Positions 42,450-51,279 are shown, counted from the first letter of the stretch. The stretch is DNA of 64,000 nt from Rhodococcus rhodnii (GCA_000720375.1 JOAA01000046.1:30382-94381); one strand, 5' to 3'. Notes: generated from the letters alone by a model not told the origin. Translations and numbers: made by a program.

Positions 42450-43613
42450 TCAATACCTGCTTCCTGTCGTGATTCTCGAAATTGAGGTCGTGATCAGGTC
42501 CGTGGCACGGTCGATGTCCTCAGCTGTGGTCCAGCGGCCGAGGGACAGCCGCACTGCGGACAGGCTCCGCTCGGCGGGCAGGCCCATCGCAGTCAGTACT
42601 GGTGAGGGCTGGTAGTCGCCGCTGTGGCAGGCCGAACCGGTGGATGCGGCGATCCCGGGTGTCGCGGCGAGCAACTCGTGCCCGGCCACGCCGCGGATGC
42701 TGATGTTCAAGGTGTTCGGCAGCCTCCCCACCGGTCCGTTAAGCAGCACCCGGTCACCCAGGACCGTCGTGAGCTGGTGGTGGAGGCGGTCTCGCAGGCT
42801 CTGGACGCGAAGGTGGTCTTCCGCGGCGGCGAGGTCGGCCGCGGTGCCCAGCGCGACGGCGAGGGCGACGTTCTCGGTGCCGGCACGCAGTCCGTGTTCC
42901 TGCCCGCCGCCGTACACCAGAGGTTCCAATGGCACGCCGGTTCGCATGTAGAGGGCACCGATACCTTTAGGCGCATACATCTTGTGCCCGACCACGGTCA
43001 GCAGGTCCACGTCGAGTGCGGTGATGTCGAGCGGGATCTTGCCGGCGGCTTGGGCGGCGTCGCAGTGGAATACCGCGCCGTGCGCGTGAGCGATGCGGGT
43101 AAGCTCGCGGATTGGTTGCAGGGCGCCGGTTTCGTTGTTGGCTGCCATGATCGACACCAGCACGGTGCGGTCGGTGAACGCAGCGGCCAGTTCTGCCGGG
43201 TCAACTACGCCGTCGCCGTTGACGGGCAGGTAGGTGACATCGGTGTCGTGCCAGCGTTGCAACGCCCGGCAGGCCTCCAGCACAGCGGGATGCTCGGTCT
43301 GCTGCGTGATCACGTGCGCCCGGTCAGTTGCGGCGGCGAGGACCGTGCCACGAATGGCGAGGTTGTCCGCTTCCGAACCGGATCCGGTGAACACCACTTG
43401 GCCGTCTGTTGACTGCAGTAGACCTAGGACTTGTTCGCGGGCGCGTTGCAGCGCCGCACGGGAGCCGGCGCCGTAGTGATGGCCGCTGGACGGATTGCCG
43501 AACTCGTGTGTGAGATACGGCAGCAAAGCCTCGGTGACGGCAGGATCGACTGGAGTGGTGGCGTTGTAGTCGAGGTAGATCGGCCCGTCGACGAGTCCAC
43601 TAGGGACGGTCAC
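42450..43613 (-). CDS. Cysteine desulfurase (NifS/IscS-like)
   Basis: A 387-residue PLP enzyme that removes sulfur from cysteine as a protein persulfide. Motifs: IYLDYNATTPVDPAV, FTGSGSEADNLAIRG, the PLP lysine in TVVGHKMYAPKGIGALYMRT, GGGQEHGLRAGTENVA, and the catalytic cysteine loop ASTGSACHSGDYQPSPVL. The loop is short, as in group II-like or NifS-like variants. GTG 43613 overlaps the stop of the MFS gene (GTGA 43610-43613). As third gene of the persulfide operon it probably supplies or handles persulfide sulfur. Confidence 0.92.
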   Translation of the reverse strand: MTVPSGLVDGPIYLDYNATTPVDPAVTEALLPYLTHEFGNPSSGHHYGAGSRAALQRAREQVLGLLQSTDGQVVFTGSGSEADNLAIRGTVLAAATDRAHVITQQTEHPAVLEACRALQRWHDTDVTYLPVNGDGVVDPAELAAAFTDRTVLVSIMAANNETGALQPIRELTRIAHAHGAVFHCDAAQAAGKIPLDITALDVDLLTVVGHKMYAPKGIGALYMRTGVPLEPLVYGGGQEHGLRAGTENVALAVALGTAADLAAAEDHLRVQSLRDRLHHQLTTVLGDRVLLNGPVGRLPNTLNISIRGVAGHELLAATPGIAASTGSACHSGDYQPSPVLTAMGLPAERSLSAVRLSLGRWTTAEDIDRATDLITTSISRITTGSRY

Positions 43614-44836
43614 GATGCGCCTTTCGGATGGGTTTCGTACATGCGGACAGCGACGACGATGCCGGAGACAGCGGTAATGACGGCGACGACCCACACAGCG
43701 GTGCGCAAGCCCCACAGGTCGGCAACGACGCCGGAAACGATGGCGCCCACAGCGAATCCGCCGTCGCGCCAGAGCCGGTACACGCCGACCGCGCGAGCTC
43801 GCCACGACGGGTGGGCGACATCGCTGATCACGGCGAGCAGGGTTGGATAGACCATGGCGGTGCCCGCGCCGAGCAACACCGTGGCCAGCGCCCAGAGGGC
43901 AAAAGTATCGGCGATTGCGATCAGGGCCAGCGCGGCGGCCTGGGTGAGCATCCCGGTGGTGATGAGGTGTTTGCGGCCCCACCGGTCGGACAGCGGCCCC
44001 GTGGCGAGTTGTCCGAGGCCCCACACCGCAGGGTAGAGCGCGGTGAGGATGCCCATGTCCGCAATGGACAGTCCGGCGGCGACGAACAGGATGGGGAACA
44101 AGCCCATGGCGAGGCCGTCGTTGAGGTTGTTGACCATTCCGGCTTGGCTGGCCGCGGACAGTGCGGGTTCGCGCACGCTGGTGTGGCCGAAGACTTCCCG
44201 GTTGGTCAGACCGGCGTGCGTAGCAACATGCCCGCGGGCTTCCAGCCGAGCGTGCTCCCGGGTTTCGTGCACGAAGAACACGGTCAAACCGAGTCCGAGT
44301 GCGACGTAGGCGGCGCCGAGCAGGAATGGGGCCGGTCGCAGGCCGTAGCGGGCGGCGAGGTAACCGGTGGCTGCGGCGGTGATCGCGACCGCGGCGTACC
44401 CGGCGGCTTCATTGAGTCCCATGGCCAGCCCGCGGCGGGCGGGCCCGGCGAGGTCGATCTTCATGATCACGGTGGTGGACCAGGTCAGGCCCTGGTTCAT
44501 GCCGAGCAGCACGTTCGCGGCCACGATCCAGCCCCAGTTCGGCGCCCAGATCAGCATCAGTGGCACGGGAATGGCGATCAGCCAGCCGATCAGAAGCACG
44601 GGTTTGCGCCCGTAGCGGTCCGACGACGTGCCGGCGAAGTAGTTGGTGGCGGCTTTGGAGATGCCGAAGGCGAGCACATAGGTCAGCAGCGCGGTGTACG
44701 CGGACAGGTGGAAGGTCTGTTCGGCCAGCAGCGGCAGGACGTTGCGTTCCTGCCCAAGCACGCCACCGACGAGCGCGTTGACCGCGACCAGCAAGCTGAA
44801 CTGGGCAAGGTTTGCACGCAGCCCCAGTGTGGTCAT
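43610..44836 (-). CDS. MFS transporter of the sulfur module
   Basis: A 408-residue protein with 12 hydrophobic segments and two copies of the loop signature (GTSSDRYGRKPVLLIGWL; GPLSDRWGRKHLITTGML). The central loop after segment 6 is charged (FFVHETREHARLEARGHVAT). It overlaps the MBL-rhodanese gene at ATGA 44833-44836 and the desulfurase gene at GTGA, so the three are translated together. The cargo may be a sulfur compound such as sulfite or thiosulfate; this is inference from neighbours only. Confidence 0.9.
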   Translation of the reverse strand: MTTLGLRANLAQFSLLVAVNALVGGVLGQERNVLPLLAEQTFHLSAYTALLTYVLAFGISKAATNYFAGTSSDRYGRKPVLLIGWLIAIPVPLMLIWAPNWGWIVAANVLLGMNQGLTWSTTVIMKIDLAGPARRGLAMGLNEAAGYAAVAITAAATGYLAARYGLRPAPFLLGAAYVALGLGLTVFFVHETREHARLEARGHVATHAGLTNREVFGHTSVREPALSAASQAGMVNNLNDGLAMGLFPILFVAAGLSIADMGILTALYPAVWGLGQLATGPLSDRWGRKHLITTGMLTQAAALALIAIADTFALWALATVLLGAGTAMVYPTLLAVISDVAHPSWRARAVGVYRLWRDGGFAVGAIVSGVVADLWGLRTAVWVVAVITAVSGIVVAVRMYETHPKGAS

Positions 44837-46194
44837 GTGCCGGTTTCCAGAGAGCGGCCAGTCAGGCGTGCCCAGTCATCCGGGCCGCCTTCGAGGACGG
44901 CGACGTCGCGGTGTCCGGCTTGTTCGAGCAGGCTGGCCGCACCCATGGCGCGTTCGCCGTGCCCGCACATCACGACTGTCGGTTCGTTCGGCACATCATC
45001 GGCATGGCCGGCGATGTCGCCCAGCTCGATATGCGCGGCGCCGGGAAGGTGGCCGGCGGCGTACTCCGGGGTTTGGCGAATGTCCAGTACCCGATCACCG
45101 TTGATCTCGTCGGCGTGCACGAGCCGTGTGCTGGTGACCGGGTGCCCGGCGGATGTCCAGGAGTCCAGTCCGCCGGCCAGTTCACCGGTGAGGTTGGTGT
45201 AGCCGATCTTGGCTGCCTGCCACACGATTTCGGCAGGGTCCTGGTCAGTCCCGCGAAGGATGATCAACGGCCGGTCGTGCGGGGCGAGCCAGCCCAGCCA
45301 TGAGGCGAAGACCGGCCGCAGCGGAATGGACAGCGCTCCCGGCACGTGCGCGGCGGCGAAGTCCGGCACCGGACGGACATCGATCATCCGCGCGCCATCG
45401 GCCAACAGTGACCGCACCGCAGCCACATCCAATGACGGCAGGCTCGGATCGGTCTCCAGCACGGCAGGACCGCGACGGTTCATCTCGGCCAGCCGCAGGA
45501 AGTACGGCGGGAAGCTGCCGAGCGATCCGAGCAGCGCGGCGACAAAGGTGTCTTCGTCGTCAACGCGCAGCAGTTGGTTGGTGGCCTTCTCGTGCCCGAT
45601 GGTGCTGGTGCGTTGAGCGCCGGGCGGGGCTGAGCAGAACGAGCCAGCACCGTGGGTCGGCCAGACCGCCACCTCGTCGGGCAGCGTGGCGAGTCGTTGC
45701 AGGGAGGCGTACTGCTGGCGGGCCAGTCCCTCGGTCCGGTCCGGGGCTACGAGGTCGGTGCGAGCCGCAGCGCCGACCAGTAGTGAGCCGCCGGTGAAGA
45801 CACCGACCGGGACATCGCCATCCAACAGCAAGAACGACATGTGTTCATGGGTGTGCCCCGGGGTGGCCAACGCGCGCAACCGCAGCCCGCCGAGGTCGAC
45901 CTCGTCCTCGTCACGCAACCCGGTGTGCGCGAACTCGAGATGCCCCGCAGCCGACGCCAAGATCTGTGTGCCTTCGGTCGCGGCGAGCTGACGTGCGCCG
46001 GAAAGAAAGTCGGCGTGCAGGTGGGTGTCGGCCGCGAACGCCAGACTCAGTCCACGGCGCCGCGCGGCCTGCCACGCGGCACGGAGATCGACGCTGACGT
46101 CGACCACCAGCGCCCGTCCATCGCCCAGGTCCACCAGATAGGCGGAGTTGCCCAATCCCTCGTCCACGAGCGGAACAAGATCAACGGTAGCCAT
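44833..46194 (-). CDS. MBL-fold protein fused to rhodanese domains (persulfide dioxygenase-like)
   Basis: A 453-residue protein. Residues 1-210 form an ETHE1/CstB-like metallo-beta-lactamase domain: AADTHLHADFLSG (H-x-H-x-D), TPGHTHEHMSFLLLD and WPTHGAGSFC, where iron-binding His residues are expected. Residues about 260-345 are a rhodanese domain without an active Cys (LIILRGTDQDPAE), and 355-450 a second with the active Cys in TVVMCGHGERAMGAA. Such fusions oxidise glutathione or low-molecular persulfide to sulfite and thiosulfate. It leads an operon with the MFS and desulfurase genes and is divergent to an ArsR-rhodanese regulator. Confidence 0.9.
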   Translation of the reverse strand: MATVDLVPLVDEGLGNSAYLVDLGDGRALVVDVSVDLRAAWQAARRRGLSLAFAADTHLHADFLSGARQLAATEGTQILASAAGHLEFAHTGLRDEDEVDLGGLRLRALATPGHTHEHMSFLLLDGDVPVGVFTGGSLLVGAAARTDLVAPDRTEGLARQQYASLQRLATLPDEVAVWPTHGAGSFCSAPPGAQRTSTIGHEKATNQLLRVDDEDTFVAALLGSLGSFPPYFLRLAEMNRRGPAVLETDPSLPSLDVAAVRSLLADGARMIDVRPVPDFAAAHVPGALSIPLRPVFASWLGWLAPHDRPLIILRGTDQDPAEIVWQAAKIGYTNLTGELAGGLDSWTSAGHPVTSTRLVHADEINGDRVLDIRQTPEYAAGHLPGAAHIELGDIAGHADDVPNEPTVVMCGHGERAMGAASLLEQAGHRDVAVLEGGPDDWARLTGRSLETGT

Positions 46195-46249
46195 CTGTCA
46201 GCCTCCTCGACTCCCGTTCTACACTATTCCACGAAAGATTGGAGAAGTG

Positions 46250-46912
46250 ATGGGCGGTCGGGACGCGAAGACGGCGTTGTTCGAACAGTTCGCACGCGTG
46301 GGCAAGGCCCTGGCCAGCGGAAAGCGACTGGAACTGCTGGATCTTCTCGCGCAGGGCGAACGGACGGTCGAGGCGCTGGCGCGGGCCGCCGATCTCGGGT
46401 TGTCCACGGCGTCGGCGCACCTGCAGACGCTCAAGCAGGCCAACCTGGTCACGACCCGCCGCGAGGGCACCAAGATCTACTACCGGCTCGCGGGTGACGA
46501 TGTCGCTGGGCTCTACGCGCTGGTGCGCACGGTCGCCAGCGACCACTTGCCGGACGTCGAGGCTGCTCGCGCCGCCTATCTCGGTCCCGATACCGAACAG
46601 GTCGACCGGGTAGAACTGTTGCGCCGCGCCCAGTCAGGTGAGGTGGTCGTGCTCGATGTCCGGCCACGCGAGGAGTACGAGGCCGGACACATCCCCGGCG
46701 CGATCTCCATCCCGGTTGAGGAGTTGGCCGATCGGCTCGCCGAGATCCCGGCCGATCAGGAGATCGTCGCGTACTGCCGCGGCGCGTACTGCGTGTTCGC
46801 CTACGACGCCGTGCGGCTGCTCACCGAGGCCGGTCGGCACGCCCGCCGGCTGGCCGACGGCATGCTCGAATGGCGCCTGGCCGACCTGCCAGTCGCCACT
46901 GTCTCAGGTTGA
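46250..46912 (+). CDS. ArsR-type regulator fused to a rhodanese domain
   Basis: A 220-residue protein. Residues 1-95 are an ArsR winged helix (LLAQGERTVEALARAADLGL, STASAHLQTLKQANLVTTRR). Residues about 115-215 are a rhodanese domain with VVVLDVRPREEYEAGHIPGA and the active Cys in EIVAYCRGAYCVFA, a C-R-G-x-Y-C loop with two Cys. Such proteins sense reactive sulfur and control persulfide-detoxification genes. ATG 46250 follows GGAGAAG. The 55-bp gap to the divergent operon should contain its operator. The 3-prime end overlaps the convergent methyltransferase gene by 9 bases. Confidence 0.92.
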   Translation: MGGRDAKTALFEQFARVGKALASGKRLELLDLLAQGERTVEALARAADLGLSTASAHLQTLKQANLVTTRREGTKIYYRLAGDDVAGLYALVRTVASDHLPDVEAARAAYLGPDTEQVDRVELLRRAQSGEVVVLDVRPREEYEAGHIPGAISIPVEELADRLAEIPADQEIVAYCRGAYCVFAYDAVRLLTEAGRHARRLADGMLEWRLADLPVATVSG

Positions 46913-47533
46913 TGGCTTGGTCGCGGCGACTCGCTCGACCATGCCGGCCTTGAGCCGCTCCTGCCGGTGGATGACGAATCCGGTCTGTTCCACCAAGGGC
47001 AGTGGGCGGCGTGTCTGGTAGTCGCCCAGCTTTCGCACGGTCAGCTTCTCCAGCAGCCACTGTCCGAAGTAGATCAACCGGTGGTGGCTGCCCACATGGT
47101 CGAGCAGCAGCAGTGTCCCGTGAGGACGCAAGACCCGATACATCTCCGTGATCGCCGCCCGCTCGTCCGGAAACCCGCACAACCCGAGCGTGCACACCAC
47201 GGTGTCGAATGACGCGTCCGGGAATGGCAATGCCTGCGCGTCCCCTTCACGCAGATCCACCTCACGACCCAGTTCAGCGGCTCGGGTACGGGCGATGTCC
47301 AGCATGGCCGGGCTGAAGTCAAGTCCGGTCAACCGCACCGCGTCCGGGTAGAGCGCGAAGTTCAGACCAGTGCCCACAGCCACATCCAGAACCTCTCCAC
47401 GCGCCTGCGAACAGACCCATTCCCGGCCGCCGCCGAACTGGACTCGTTCGAAGAAGCTGATGTCGCGGTCGTAGCGCGGCGCGTACTGGTCCCACTTGGT
47501 CCGTAATCGGTCAGCGCTGATGTTCTTGCTCAT
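46904..47533 (-). CDS. Class I SAM-dependent methyltransferase
   Basis: A 209-residue UbiE/Methyltransf_11-type enzyme: YAPRYDRDISFFERVQFGGG, SAM motif I VLDVAVGTGLNFALYP, motif II GDAQALPFPDASFDTVVCTL, and MYRVLRPHGTLLLLDHVGS after it. The usual substrates are small molecules or lipids. ATG 47533 overlaps the TetR stop (ATGA 47530-47533) and has AAAAGGGGAAA upstream, so it is in the TetR-led operon and may be the resistance or detoxification gene under its control. Confidence 0.9.
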   Translation of the reverse strand: MSKNISADRLRTKWDQYAPRYDRDISFFERVQFGGGREWVCSQARGEVLDVAVGTGLNFALYPDAVRLTGLDFSPAMLDIARTRAAELGREVDLREGDAQALPFPDASFDTVVCTLGLCGFPDERAAITEMYRVLRPHGTLLLLDHVGSHHRLIYFGQWLLEKLTVRKLGDYQTRRPLPLVEQTGFVIHRQERLKAGMVERVAATKPST

Positions 47534-48249
47534 GGTGTTTCCCCTTTTCTCGATATCAATCCGTGGGTGAGTAGTCCGGCCAGCGTGCTGGCGACCGTAT
47601 CCGACGGCAGTAGTTCGCGGTCGCCAGCGGGATCCCAGTGCAGGTGCACCGCCCACAACACACAGGTCTCCAAAATCGTGCGCGCCACCACCGGCGCCGG
47701 ACCCGGTAGCCGAACCGCCCCGGTGGCGGCGCGGCGCGCGAGATAGTCGGTCAGCGCGGCGACCTGTCCTGACCGGCCGGCGCCGAACCACACCTCGCCG
47801 AGATCCGGCAGCTCCGGTGCGCACCGGTCGATCAGCTTGATGCTCACCCGATGTCGCGCCAGCCGTTGATACAAGTCGGCGATGATCGCGGTGAGTTCGT
47901 CCGCGATCGGCTCACGCCTGCGTCCCGCCATCGCCTTCACCAGCCGCAGTTCGGCAACCTCATGCCCGAGCCGATCGGCCACCAGTGCCGCCAGTTCTCC
48001 CTCGGCCGGAGCCGGGACAGGCAATTCAGCCAGACCAGGCAGTTCCTCGATGCCGTCGGCGTAGCGCACCGCCGCAGCCAGTAGCGCAGCCTTGTTCTCC
48101 ACGTACCCATACACGGTGCCTTTCGCCACCCCCAACGCATCCGCGACGTCCTGCATCTGCGTGCGCTGGAAACCCTGCGCGATGAACGTCTCGGCCGCCG
48201 CCGACACCAACCGCGGAAAAAACTCCGCCGACCTCACTCTGGGCACCAC
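47530..48249 (-). CDS. TetR-family regulator
   Basis: A 239-residue protein. HTH in residues about 10-55: LVSAAAETFIAQGFQRTQMQ and DVADALGVAKGTVYGYVENK. The rest is a large helical ligand-binding domain with a TetR_C-like pattern. The start is GTG 48249 (a second GTG follows directly). A 17-bp inverted repeat, GAC-GACC-GGTC-GTC with three spacers, lies 13 bases upstream and is a good autoregulation site. The methyltransferase is translationally coupled; the P450 gene lies upstream in the same direction. Confidence 0.88.
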   Translation of the reverse strand: MVPRVRSAEFFPRLVSAAAETFIAQGFQRTQMQDVADALGVAKGTVYGYVENKAALLAAAVRYADGIEELPGLAELPVPAPAEGELAALVADRLGHEVAELRLVKAMAGRRREPIADELTAIIADLYQRLARHRVSIKLIDRCAPELPDLGEVWFGAGRSGQVAALTDYLARRAATGAVRLPGPAPVVARTILETCVLWAVHLHWDPAGDRELLPSDTVASTLAGLLTHGLISRKGETP

Positions 48250-48261
48250 ACCACAATAAAT

Positions 48262-48278
48262 GACCGACCGGGTCAGTC
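48262..48278. promoter_or_regulatory. Candidate TetR operator (17-bp inverted repeat)
   Basis: GACCGACCGGGTCAGTC is palindromic at all positions but the two spacers and the centre (GAC-x-GACC-x-GGTC-x-GTC). It lies in the short gap between the P450 stop and the TetR start and resembles known TetR operators of the TGACCNNNCGGTCA kind. Confidence 0.65.
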
Positions 48279-48284
48279 AAGAGG

Positions 48285-49460
48285 TCACCACCGCACTGGG
48301 ATCTCCGCCGGCCCGCCGGTCAATACGTCACGCCGCATCGGCACCTGATCCAGCTCGACGGCCAGCTGCAAGCCCGGGAACCGCGCGACGAGCTGGGAGA
48401 ACACCACCTGCAGCTCGATACGGGCCAGAGGTGCCCCGATGCAGTACCGAGCGCCGTGACCGAAGGTGAGATGGTTAGCGGCCTGGCGCGTGATGTCGAC
48501 CCGGTCCGGATCGGCGAACACCGCCGCGTCATGGTTGGCCGCGCCGTTTTCCAGCACCACCAACTCCCCCGCACGAACGGTGACCCCGTTGATGTCCAGA
48601 TCGGTCCGCGCGTAGCGCGGGATCCCACCACCAGTTCTGCCCGGCGCCCGCAGGATCTCCTCAACCGCACCCGGGACCAAACTCGGGTCGGCCACCAGGG
48701 CCTGCCACTGATCAGGATTCGCCAGCAACAGCAACGAACCGACGCCAATCGAGACCACCGTGGTCTCATGCCCGGCAAGCAACAACGCCATCGACAATCC
48801 CGCTGCCTCCGGGTCGGACACCCCTTCGGTGGCACACAGCCGGGAAATCACGTCATCACCGGGATCGGTTCGCTTGCGGGCGACCAGCTTCTGCCCGTAC
48901 TCGAACAGCTCACCCAGCCCTCGCTCGGAACGCGCGCGATCACGGGTGCGGACGGCATCGTCGGTCCAGGCCCGGAACTGGTCACGGTCCTCATAGGGCA
49001 CTCCGAGCAGTTCGCAGATCACCAGAATAGGCAGCGGCATAGCCAGTCTGGCGTGCAGATCCGCCGGTGGCCCGTGTTCGGCTAACTCGTCCAGCAGTCC
49101 CGTCGCGAGTGTCTCCACTCTGGGTCGCAGCGCGCGCATGTGCTTGGGCGAGAAGTGTTGCTGCAACAGCGACCGCATCCGCGCGTGATCGGCCTGCTCG
49201 GTGGCGAAGTTGCCCAGTGGGCCGCCGAACAACGCCGAGTCACCCGTTCGCGCCGCAGTCTCCGGTGCTGGGTGCGCCCGGCCGAGCCGGTCGTCATCCA
49301 AGAGGCGCCGCACCTGCGCATGGCCGGTGACCAGCCACGCTTCATCGCCCACCGCGGTGCGAACCCGATGAACTGCACCGCGCGCCTGCAACTCGCGCAG
49401 CCCAGGCGCCACACGCAACGGCTCTCCCTGCTCGAACGGCAACTGCACCGGCGTGCTCAT
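48285..49460 (-). CDS. Cytochrome P450
   Basis: A 391-residue soluble bacterial P450. I-helix ALLLAGHETTVVSIGVGSLL with the acid-alcohol-like E-T pair, K-helix AVEEILRAPGRTGG (E-x-x-R present as EEILR), and the heme loop HLTFGHGARYCIGAPLARIE with the Cys ligand. Length and motif style resemble CYP105/107-like enzymes. ATG 49460 follows GGAGGTCGGG. A divergent TetR gene with a 16-bp palindrome between them suggests local repression. Its substrate is unknown. Confidence 0.92.
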   Translation of the reverse strand: MSTPVQLPFEQGEPLRVAPGLRELQARGAVHRVRTAVGDEAWLVTGHAQVRRLLDDDRLGRAHPAPETAARTGDSALFGGPLGNFATEQADHARMRSLLQQHFSPKHMRALRPRVETLATGLLDELAEHGPPADLHARLAMPLPILVICELLGVPYEDRDQFRAWTDDAVRTRDRARSERGLGELFEYGQKLVARKRTDPGDDVISRLCATEGVSDPEAAGLSMALLLAGHETTVVSIGVGSLLLLANPDQWQALVADPSLVPGAVEEILRAPGRTGGGIPRYARTDLDINGVTVRAGELVVLENGAANHDAAVFADPDRVDITRQAANHLTFGHGARYCIGAPLARIELQVVFSQLVARFPGLQLAVELDQVPMRRDVLTGGPAEIPVRW

Positions 49461-49481
49461 CCCGACCTCCACCGTTTCACA

Positions 49482-49497
49482 CATCTTGTACAAGATG
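49482..49497. promoter_or_regulatory. Candidate TetR operator (16-bp perfect palindrome)
   Basis: CATCTTGTACAAGATG lies in the gap between the P450 and the divergent TetR genes. A pair of CTTAAACAA/GTCTTAAACAAG-like repeats follows nearer to the TetR start, with the sequence TTGTATAGT that could be a promoter part. Confidence 0.65.
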
Positions 49498-49550
49498 ACT
49501 TAAACAACGCTACTTGTATAGTCCGTCTTAAACAAGAGGAGGTTGGTGCG

Positions 49551-50132
49551 ATGACGTCGGCGGACGGCACGGAACGTGTCCGACGAATGCCCCGCGCCCA
49601 ACGGCGCGAGCAGATCCTCGACGCGGCCACCCGCGCGTTCGCCCGCACCGGATACACCGCAACCAGCCTCGATGACGTGGCCACCGAAGCCGGCGTCACG
49701 CACGTGATCCTCTACCGCCACTTCGCCTCGAAGGGCGAGCTGTACCGGGCAGTGCTCGACCGCGCCTGCACCCGGCTCGGCGACGCGGTCGGAACCGAAA
49801 ACTACGACGAAGGCAGCATTCCCGCCCTGCTCCGCGCCGCCGCCGCCGACCCCGACGGGTTCCGGCTACTGTTCCGCCACACCGCCAGAGAACCGGAATT
49901 CCGCGACGTGATCGACACGATCAGGCTGGACTCGGCCGACATCGCCCACCGCCACATCACCGCCGCGATCCCAGACGGCCCCTGGCAAGACTGGGCAGCC
50001 CGGGTGATCCCCGCCCTCACACTCGAATCCGTCATCGCCTGGCTCGACACCGACCAACCCGACCCCGACCACGCCGCCCAACGCATCAGCCGTGCTATCG
50101 AAGGAGTCATCCACGCCGCCTGTATGAACTGA
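49551..50132 (+). CDS. TetR-family regulator, divergent to P450
   Basis: A 193-residue protein. The HTH spans about residues 15-62: RREQILDAATRAFARTGYTA and VATEAGVTHVILYRHFASKG. The C-terminal domain has LLRAAAADPDGFRLLFRHTA, a pattern seen in TetR_C_33-like domains. ATG 49551 follows AAGAGGAGG. It probably represses the divergent P450 gene and itself through the palindrome at 49482-49497; the ligand may be a P450 substrate. Confidence 0.9.
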   Translation: MTSADGTERVRRMPRAQRREQILDAATRAFARTGYTATSLDDVATEAGVTHVILYRHFASKGELYRAVLDRACTRLGDAVGTENYDEGSIPALLRAAAADPDGFRLLFRHTAREPEFRDVIDTIRLDSADIAHRHITAAIPDGPWQDWAARVIPALTLESVIAWLDTDQPDPDHAAQRISRAIEGVIHAACMN

Positions 50133-50352
50133 TCCACATTGGACAATTCACGCAGCAAGGCCGTCGCACTACTTCACAGCCACAACAACTCGAAGTTGCC
50201 ACAGATGATCTCCTCCGGCGGACAGCCATCCGCGGCGATCTCGTGGCGAACCGAACACCGCGCACCGCGCGACTCGCCGATGCACCTGCAACACGCCGCG
50301 ACACACCGAAGAGACTCGACCATATGTTCGAAGAAGGTTAGAATCCTGTCGC

Positions 50353-50670
50353 ATGACGACCGGCCTGACCAGCAACAACACCCATTCCAGCCTGCTGCGC
50401 GCGCAGGCGCGTTACCGCGTAGACGAACTCGGCACCCACGTCGTCATCGTTCCCGCCAGCTGCCCCAGCGGCAGGCACCTCCTTGCCACCTGCGGCTACC
50501 GGATCATCGAAACTGGTGACGTCCTCAACGTCATCTGCCAGCAGTGCACCAATACATCGCAACCCGCCGACCGCTGGATTCTGGCCACTGGTGGCCGCCA
50601 AGCTCAGTCAGCCGAGTTCGACGACGGGCCCTACACACACACGGTCCGCGCACACGCAGCCTCACTATGA
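50353..50670 (+). CDS. Hypothetical protein, first of a coupled pair
   Basis: A 105-residue protein with RYRVDELGTHVVIVPASCPS and GRHLLATCGYRIIETGDVL; then VICQQCTNTSQPADRWI, a C-x-x-C-like zinc knuckle together with the earlier Cys residues. It may be a small metal-binding protein. Its stop overlaps the next start (ATGA at 50667-50670). I know no family. A pair of such genes often accompanies mobile regions of Pseudonocardiaceae; this is only an impression. Confidence 0.6.
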   Translation: MTTGLTSNNTHSSLLRAQARYRVDELGTHVVIVPASCPSGRHLLATCGYRIIETGDVLNVICQQCTNTSQPADRWILATGGRQAQSAEFDDGPYTHTVRAHAASL

Positions 50671-51011
50671 ATCACGGACGATCCGACGTCGTCAACAGCC
50701 CGTACACCCGCTGGGACGGTGACGAACTGCACGGCAAACACCCAGTCGTAACTCCTGTGTGGATACGCCTGGACGCCATCTACGTCCGCGCTCCCGATTC
50801 AGCTAGTCGCACCATCCCGCACGGACTAGACATGACCGGTGAGATCCCGGGCTACCTCTACGGTTGGTGGCCTACCGTCAAAGGAAACTGGCTCGGCGTC
50901 GTCAACTTCGCGATCCCCTACGCAGACGATCGAAGCCACAAGCTTCAAGTTACAGAACAACTCGTGCCCGACTACGCGTTGAGAAAGCGCGAAGAGCGAA
51001 ACCCCATGTAG
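50667..51011 (+). CDS. Hypothetical protein, second of a coupled pair
   Basis: A 114-residue protein from ATG 50667. It starts SPYTRWDGDELHGKHPVVTP, then VWIRLDAIYVRAPDSASRTI and ends GNWLGVVNFAIPYADDRSHK with a charged tail. Trp-rich, probably a beta fold; no catalytic motif. A 104-bp piece of a second copy lies at 19891-19994, showing that the gene has been duplicated or moved. The 4-bp overlap implies co-translation with the Cys-rich partner. Confidence 0.65.
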   Translation: MNHGRSDVVNSPYTRWDGDELHGKHPVVTPVWIRLDAIYVRAPDSASRTIPHGLDMTGEIPGYLYGWWPTVKGNWLGVVNFAIPYADDRSHKLQVTEQLVPDYALRKREERNPM

Positions 51012-51279
51012 CCACAGAGCCGACTGCGCTCCAGCCGTGCCCTGCTACGGCCCAACGAGTGTGCCCTTCGCTGCAACGAACGGATCTCAGGCCACAAAAG
51101 GATCCTTGGGACTTCACCGAGAGCGCCCACCACCACGTCGGCCAAGCCGAACGAACCCTTCACACGGCACCGTCCGCGCCCGCCATCACTACCCACTTGC
51201 ACAGCTCCAAATGCATCCATCTGGGCGCGCCATCATTCGATGGGCGCGCGTTTCGTAGAAGAATCCACCGGCCAATCCA
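51012..51279. other. Intergenic, nothing recognised
   Basis: Between the hypothetical pair and the end of the lanthipeptide unit. No coding frame stands out, and no strong terminator hairpin for the minus-strand operon could be fixed. Confidence 0.35.

Noticed and set aside
43628..45202. Plus-strand 524-residue frame over the MFS and MBL-rhodanese genes
   Set aside because: It spans the boundary of two well-supported opposite genes and is compositionally a shadow.
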